From contig DVKB01000030.1 of assembly GCA_018716305.1 (NCBI GenBank), forward strand, positions 1-64,000: a stretch of 64,000 nucleotides of DNA, written 5' to 3'. Each line of letters begins with the position of its first letter. The stretch's first letter is position 1. Of the stretch, positions 58,618 through 64,000 are shown piece by piece. The notes beneath the pieces were generated by a model. The model did not search any database and was not told the DNA's origin. It saw only the letters and a list, made by a program, of their open reading frames with translations. A program made the translations under genes and the position numbers. The DNA comes from Candidatus Scatomonas merdigallinarum. GTDB taxonomy: Bacteria > Bacillota > Clostridia > Lachnospirales > Lachnospiraceae.

Positions 58618-58688
58618 TCCTGTGATAGACTGACCGTATAGTGAGCGGAAACCACTATTTTTGTTTTCTCGAAAAGGGGGAAAATGAA

Positions 58689-59444
58689 ATGCCGTTTGAT
58701 GATGTCAAAAAATTCTCAAACGCCGCTGTTGCCAAAGCTTCTACGCTTCGGGATCATCCCGGCAAGTATTTTATCCGTGCCATGATGGCGGGATTTTTCA
58801 TTGCCGTGGCTATGATCTACAGCAACGTGGTAAACAGTCTGTTCGCGGACACTTCCGCCGCATGGGGTAAATTCCTGGGAGGCCTGGTGTTCTCCATCGC
58901 CGTACTTCTGATTGTGTTTATCGGAAGCGAGCTGTTTACGGGGAATAACCTGGTCATGGCCTTTGGAGCCTATGACCACGCCGTCACCTGGGGACAGACC
59001 GTAAAGGTCTGGATTGTCAGCTACATCGGAAACTTTGTGGGATGCTTTCTGTTTGCCGGTATCTGGGTGCTGGCGGGAGGTTCCGGAACCAAGGAATTTT
59101 TCGCGGGCATGATCGATGGAAAACTCTCCATTGCTCCCGGGGAAATGTTTTTCCGGGCGGTCCTGTGTAACTTCTTCGTGTGTCTGGCCGTGGCCTGCGG
59201 CACCAAATGCAAGGAGGAGGCCGCCAAGTTCCTGATGATTGTCATCTGCATCTCCGGATTTGTCATCGCCGGATTTGAGCACTGCATCGCCAACATGGCC
59301 CTGTTTACGGCTGTGGGCTTTATGGTGCCCGGGGTGTCCATCTCCAGTATGCTGTTCTCCATGCTGATCGTTACGCTTGGGAATATGGTGGGCGGCGCTG
59401 TACTTCTGGCTCTGCCGCTGCGCAAGATGAGCGCGGACAAGTAG
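58689..59444 (+). CDS. Formate/nitrite transporter family protein
   Basis: GSELFTGNNLVMAFG, NFVGCFLFA, NFFVCLAVA, GFEHCIANMALF FNT motifs. Confidence 0.95.
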   Translation: MPFDDVKKFSNAAVAKASTLRDHPGKYFIRAMMAGFFIAVAMIYSNVVNSLFADTSAAWGKFLGGLVFSIAVLLIVFIGSELFTGNNLVMAFGAYDHAVTWGQTVKVWIVSYIGNFVGCFLFAGIWVLAGGSGTKEFFAGMIDGKLSIAPGEMFFRAVLCNFFVCLAVACGTKCKEEAAKFLMIVICISGFVIAGFEHCIANMALFTAVGFMVPGVSISSMLFSMLIVTLGNMVGGAVLLALPLRKMSADK

Positions 59445-59473
59445 TACATAGCCGTCCGATGCATGAAACGACG

Positions 59474-59520
59474 GAAAAAAGGCTGTGTTCGGGGTAAAAA
59501 ACCCGGATGCGGCCTTTTTT
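59474..59520 (+). terminator. Terminator of focA-like gene
   Basis: AAAAAAGGC..GGG-gtaaaaaa-CCC..GGCCTTTTTT. Confidence 0.75.
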
Positions 59521-59565
59521 CTGTGCAGGCGGGGAAAAGTCTGCTATACTATATACCGAAAAGCC

Positions 59566-59583
59566 GGGTCAGGATTTTGACCC
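59566..59583. promoter_or_regulatory. Palindromic operator candidate
   Basis: GGGTCA-ggattt-TGACCC directly downstream of TGCTATACT (-10, 59545-59550). Confidence 0.35.
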
Positions 59584-59621
59584 CGATATCTGACCGACCG
59601 ATGTTCGGAGAAGGAGGCGGA

Positions 59622-60581
59622 ATGCGGATGAAAGTGGATCTTATTGCAGGTTTTCCCGGTTCCGGGAAAACCGTTTGGATAGACAGATATATCAGATATC
59701 TTAAAAACAAAGGGCTGAAAGTGCGGGTGATCCAGATGGATTTCAGTCCGGTGGGAGTGGACGCGGCGATGCTGGAGAAAACAGGCTGCGAGATCGTAGA
59801 TCTCTCCGGCGTCTGTCTGCGCTGCGGCGGAGCGGCAAAATTTCAGAGTATGCTGATCCGGGGCGCCATGGATGGCTGCGACCGGGTGATCGTGGAGGCT
59901 CCGGGCATTTACGACGCAGGCGAATTTTTTGACGCCATGGAACTGCAGGAGGTGAAAGCCTGCTGCCGTGCCGGAAGCATGCTCACGGTGTTGGATCCTC
60001 TCAGCGGAGAGGCTTTTGCCGGCGGAGCCGGGTATCTGACGTTTACCCAGATTTTTTCAGCCGGAACCCTGTGGATCAGTAAAAGGGAGCAGGCCCGGGA
60101 AGCGCAGGAGGAGCAGCTGCTTGAGCAGGCGGACGGTCTGCTGAAAGAGCGGGGCTTTGCCCCTGTGTCCCGGGAGCGGATCTGCCGGAAACCCCTGGAT
60201 CAGCTGGAAGGAAAGGATTTTGAGGCATTTCTGGAAGGGGGATGCCGTTTCCCCGGATACAGCCGGGAGAGGAACCGCCTGGGACTGGAATTTGAGAGCC
60301 GGGAAACCGCGGATCTCTGCGAAAACAGAGAGGATCTGGAGAAGCGGGTGCGCCGGCTGATGTCGGATCCGGCGTTGGGAAAGGTTCTGAGAGTCAAAGG
60401 ACATATGCAGGATCTGGAAAGAAATTGGTATGAAGTCAGCGGTTTCCCGGGCGGTGTGCGGGTGGAGCCTGCGGAAACCGGAAGGGGGATCTGTTCTGTG
60501 GTGGGCCGGCAGCTCAGGGGCGAAGTTCTGGCGGAGGCGTTTATTCCCAGAAAATCTGTAAGGGAGAAGAAATATGTCTAA
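59622..60581 (+). CDS. CobW/COG0523-like P-loop GTPase
   Basis: DLIAGFPGSGKTVWIDRY, VRVIQMDFSPVGVD, GVCLRCGGAAKF, VIVEAPGIYD; SD AAGGAGG. Confidence 0.75.
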   Translation: MRMKVDLIAGFPGSGKTVWIDRYIRYLKNKGLKVRVIQMDFSPVGVDAAMLEKTGCEIVDLSGVCLRCGGAAKFQSMLIRGAMDGCDRVIVEAPGIYDAGEFFDAMELQEVKACCRAGSMLTVLDPLSGEAFAGGAGYLTFTQIFSAGTLWISKREQAREAQEEQLLEQADGLLKERGFAPVSRERICRKPLDQLEGKDFEAFLEGGCRFPGYSRERNRLGLEFESRETADLCENREDLEKRVRRLMSDPALGKVLRVKGHMQDLERNWYEVSGFPGGVRVEPAETGRGICSVVGRQLRGEVLAEAFIPRKSVREKKYV

Positions 60582-62601
60582 AGCGCTGTACATAGCGGAG
60601 AAGCCCAGCGTGGCCCAGGAGTTCGCCAAAGCCCTGAAAGAGTCCATGGCCCGGCGGAACGGGTATCTGGAATCGGACCATTCCGTGGTGACCTGGTGCG
60701 TGGGACACCTGGTTACCATGAGCTATCCGGACAAGTACGATGAAAAATATAAGAAATGGAGTTTTGAGACTCTGCCTTTCCTGCCGGAGCATTTTAAGTA
60801 TGAGGTGATTCCGGAGGTGAAAAAACAGTTTCAGATCGTCAGCGGCCTTCTGAACCGGGAGGATGTGGACATCATCTACGTCTGCACCGACTCCGGGCGG
60901 GAGGGGGAATACATCTATCGGCTGGTAGCCCAGATGGCCCAGGTTCACGGGAAAAAGCAGAAGCGGGTGTGGATCGACTCCCAGACGGAGGAGGAGATCC
61001 TCCGGGGAATCCGGGAAGCCAAAGATTTAAGCGAGTACGACCATCTGGCGGATTCCGCCTATCTGCGGGCCAAGGAGGATTATCTCATGGGGATCAATTT
61101 TTCCCGGGCCCTGTCCCTGAAATACGGCTATTCCGTCACCAATTATCTGGGAGGAAAATATCAGGCGGTGTCTGTGGGCCGGGTCATGACCTGTGTCCTG
61201 GGCATGGTGGTCCGCCGGGAGAGAGAGATCCGCAATTTTGTGAAAACCCCTTTCTACCGGGTGCTGGCGAAACAGAAGTACGGCGGCAGAACCTTTGAGG
61301 GGGAGTGGCGGGCCGTGGAAGGCAGCGGGTATTTCCAGTCGCCCCTTCTCTATAAGGAAAACGGATTCAAGAAGAAAGAGGACGCGCAGGACTTGGTGAA
61401 GCAGCTGGAGGCCATAGTTCCCCGGGAAGCCGCGGTGGAGAAGGCGGAGAGAAAAAAGGAACTGAAAAATCCCCCTCTGCTCTATAACCTGGCGGAGCTG
61501 CAGAACGAGTGCTCAAAATTGTATAAGATCAGCCCGGACCAGACCCTGTCGGTGGTCCAGGAACTGTACGAGAAAAAACTGGTGACCTATCCCAGAACTG
61601 ATGCCAGAGTCCTGTCCTCGGCGGTGGCCAGGGAAATTCAGAAAAATATCCGGGGACTGACCCGGTATGAGCCTGCGTCCGGCTTCGCGTCGGAGATTCT
61701 GGAAAAAGAAGCCTACAGGAATATCGGCAAGAGCCGCTACACCAACGATAAACAGATCACTGACCACTACGCCATCATCCCTACGGGCCAGGGACTGCAG
61801 AATCTCTCCCGGCTCTCCGAGCTTTCGGGAAAGGTCTACGGCACCATTGTCCGGCGGTTTCTGAGCATTTTTTATCCCCCGGCGGTGTACCAGAAGATTT
61901 CCCTGGTCTCCCGCATGGGAAAGGAGGCCTTCTTCTCCAGTTTTAAGGTGCTGGCGGAGGAGGGGTATCTGAAAGTGGCGGGACTGCCTCAGACCAGAAA
62001 AAAGGAAGAAGGGGAGGAGGATGCCCTCTGCGGCGCGGATTTTCTTCAGGCACTGTCCGGGCTGAAGAAAGGAAGTGTTCTGCCGGTGGAGGCCTTTCAG
62101 ATCAAAGAAGGGGAGACTTCTCCGCCCAAGCGGTACAATTCCGGTTCCATGATCCTGGCTATGGAAAACGCAGGCCAGCTTATTGAGGACGAGGAACTCC
62201 GGGAGCAGATCAAAGGCAGCGGCATCGGCACCTCCGCCACCCGGGCGGAGATTCTGAAAAAGCTGTTCCATATCAAATATCTTGCCCTGAACAAAAAAAC
62301 CCAGATCATCACCCCCACTCAGCTGGGGGAGATGGTCTTTGACGTGGTCAACGCCTCCATCCGCCCTCTGCTGAACCCGGAACTGACGGCCAGCTGGGAA
62401 AAGGGACTCACCTACGTGGCCGAGGGAACCGTCTCCCCGGAGGAATATATGGGGAAGCTGAATCATTTTGTGGCCCGCCACACCCTGAATGTGCGGCAGC
62501 TGAGAAACCAGACAGCCTTAAGGGCCTGCTTTGACGCGGCGGCCATATACTATAAAAAACCGCAGAAAACAAAAGCGGCCGGGAAAGGAGAAGCGACATA
62601 A
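60574..62601 (+). CDS. topB: DNA topoisomerase III
   Basis: LYIAEKPSVAQEFAKAL, CTDSGREGEYIYRLV, VTYPRTDARVL active Tyr, GIGTSATRAEI. Confidence 0.93.
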   Translation: MSKALYIAEKPSVAQEFAKALKESMARRNGYLESDHSVVTWCVGHLVTMSYPDKYDEKYKKWSFETLPFLPEHFKYEVIPEVKKQFQIVSGLLNREDVDIIYVCTDSGREGEYIYRLVAQMAQVHGKKQKRVWIDSQTEEEILRGIREAKDLSEYDHLADSAYLRAKEDYLMGINFSRALSLKYGYSVTNYLGGKYQAVSVGRVMTCVLGMVVRREREIRNFVKTPFYRVLAKQKYGGRTFEGEWRAVEGSGYFQSPLLYKENGFKKKEDAQDLVKQLEAIVPREAAVEKAERKKELKNPPLLYNLAELQNECSKLYKISPDQTLSVVQELYEKKLVTYPRTDARVLSSAVAREIQKNIRGLTRYEPASGFASEILEKEAYRNIGKSRYTNDKQITDHYAIIPTGQGLQNLSRLSELSGKVYGTIVRRFLSIFYPPAVYQKISLVSRMGKEAFFSSFKVLAEEGYLKVAGLPQTRKKEEGEEDALCGADFLQALSGLKKGSVLPVEAFQIKEGETSPPKRYNSGSMILAMENAGQLIEDEELREQIKGSGIGTSATRAEILKKLFHIKYLALNKKTQIITPTQLGEMVFDVVNASIRPLLNPELTASWEKGLTYVAEGTVSPEEYMGKLNHFVARHTLNVRQLRNQTALRACFDAAAIYYKKPQKTKAAGKGEAT

Positions 62602-62719
62602 AATCGAAAAAACACTTTACGAAACGGACAGTTTGTGAGAAAATAGAAAGGAATCTGGGCGCGGCTGAAGCGTCCGGAGCCATACAGTGTTAAACATCAA
62701 TTTTGAAAGGAGTTACACA

Positions 62720-63412
62720 ATGATTTATTCAAAAGAGGTAGAAATGATGTGTCCGGTACATCAGGGCGTTCATCATGGCGCAGCTCCGATTCCGGAACAG
62801 GCAAAATGGGTAAAAGCTAAGGAAGTAAAAGATATTTCCGGCCTGACTCACGGTGTTGGCTGGTGTGCCCCCCAGCAGGGAGCCTGCAAGCTGACTCTGA
62901 ATGTAAAAGACGGAATCATCCAGGAGGCTCTGGTAGAGACTCTGGGCTGCTCCGGCATGACCCATTCCGCAGCCATGGCTTCTGAGATCCTTCCCGGCCT
63001 GACCGTCATGGAAGCTCTGAACACTGACCTGGTATGCGACGCCATCAACACTGCTATGAGAGAGCTGTTCCTGCAGATCGTTTACGGACGTTCCCAGAGC
63101 GCCTTCTCCGAGGAAGGTCTGCCCATCGGCGCGGGTCTGGAGGATCTGGGCAAGGGACTTCGTTCCCAGGTTGGAACCATGTACGGAACCCTGAAGAAGG
63201 GCCCCCGCTACCTGGAGATGGCAGAAGGCTATGTAACCGGCATCGCTCTGGATGAGAACGATGAGATCATCGGCTACAAGTATGTGAACTTCGGAAGAAT
63301 GATGGATTTCATCAAGAACGGCGACGACGCCCAGACTGCTCTGGAGAAAGCTTCCGGACAGTACGGCCGCGTAGCTGACGCTGTAAAGATTGTTGACCCG
63401 AGAAAAGAGTAA
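62720..63412 (+). CDS. NifU-like iron-sulfur cluster assembly scaffold family protein
   Basis: GWCAPQQGACKLTLNVKDGIIQEALVETLGCSGMTHSAAMASEILPGLTVMEAL; adjacent GGGtGRT gene. Confidence 0.85.
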   Translation: MIYSKEVEMMCPVHQGVHHGAAPIPEQAKWVKAKEVKDISGLTHGVGWCAPQQGACKLTLNVKDGIIQEALVETLGCSGMTHSAAMASEILPGLTVMEALNTDLVCDAINTAMRELFLQIVYGRSQSAFSEEGLPIGAGLEDLGKGLRSQVGTMYGTLKKGPRYLEMAEGYVTGIALDENDEIIGYKYVNFGRMMDFIKNGDDAQTALEKASGQYGRVADAVKIVDPRKE

Positions 63413-63431
63413 TAGAGGAGGAACGAAAAAG

Positions 63432-64000
63432 ATGGCTTTATTTGAATCATATGAGAGAAGAGAAAAACAGGTTCTGGCAAAGCTCGCTGAGTACGGCATC
63501 GACTCTATTGAGGGCGCGGCCGAGGTGACCAAGGCTGCCGGCCTGGACGTATACAAGATGGTAGAGGGCATCCAGCCCATCTGCTTTGAGAACGCGAAGT
63601 GGGCTTACACCGTAGGCGCCGCCATCGCCATCAAGAAAGGCTGCCGCAAGGCTTCCGAGGCAGCAGCAGCCATCGGCGAGGGACTGCAGTCCTTCTGTAT
63701 TCCCGGCTCCGTGGCAGACCGCAGAAAAGTAGGTCTGGGACATGGAAACCTGGGCAAGATGCTTCTGGAAGAGGACACCGAGTGCTTCGCGTTCCTGGCA
63801 GGCCACGAGTCCTTCGCGGCCGCTGAGGGCGCCATCGGTATCGCCGAGAAAGCCAACAAAGTGCGTAAGAAACCCCTCCGCGTCATCCTGAACGGACTGG
63901 GCAAGGACGCCGCTCAGATCATCTCCCGGATCAACGGCTTCACCTATGTGGAGACAGAGTATGATTACTTCACCGGCGAGCTGAAAGAAGTATTCCGGAA
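63432..64000 (+). CDS. GGGtGRT-family protein, truncated by the window
   Basis: MALFESYERREKQVLAKLAEYGIDSIEGAAEV..VGAAIAIKKGCRKASEAAAAIGEGLQSFCIPGSVADRRKVGLGHGNLG. Confidence 0.85.
   Translation, partial: MALFESYERREKQVLAKLAEYGIDSIEGAAEVTKAAGLDVYKMVEGIQPICFENAKWAYTVGAAIAIKKGCRKASEAAAAIGEGLQSFCIPGSVADRRKVGLGHGNLGKMLLEEDTECFAFLAGHESFAAAEGAIGIAEKANKVRKKPLRVILNGLGKDAAQIISRINGFTYVETEYDYFTGELKEVFR

Noticed and set aside
59463-59621. Track start of CobW-like ORF
   Set aside because: Contains the focA-like terminator and a promoter; true start is near 59622 after AAGGAGG.

Overview
The window looks like a clostridial (probably Lachnospiraceae) chromosome segment. Positions ~1-3500 are an AT-richer accessory edge: an orphan histidine kinase/LuxR response-regulator pair, a small hypothetical gene, a densely structured intergenic region with a possible 26-aa peptide gene, and decayed transposase/HTH fragments (IS66-like). 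A 2066-aa surface protein follows (three lamin-tail-like modules, a calcineurin-like phosphoesterase domain, a TG-type sorting signal). The rest is mostly ordinary core genome: OmpR-type two-component system, rpsF-rpsR, cotJABC, PiT/DUF47, GDPD, FtsW-like, acp, gltX, UvrD-like helicase, polA-coaE, pta-ackA, rpmF/plsX/acpP/rnc/smc/ftsY, ilvA, larE, an ABC transporter, queH, argH, asd, focA-like, topB, and a NifU-like/GGGtGRT pair at the right edge. Best second-look items: the surface phosphoesterase, a sirtuin-family protein whose catalytic motifs look lost, the structured region with a cationic Trp-rich mini-ORF, a phospholipase/MFS junction inserted in the rpmF-plsX operon, Rex-like palindromes at focA and pta, a hairpin-rich polA leader, and the NifU-like/GGGtGRT pair. 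All family calls come from reading motifs, with no database search. No tRNA, rRNA or CRISPR array was recognised.
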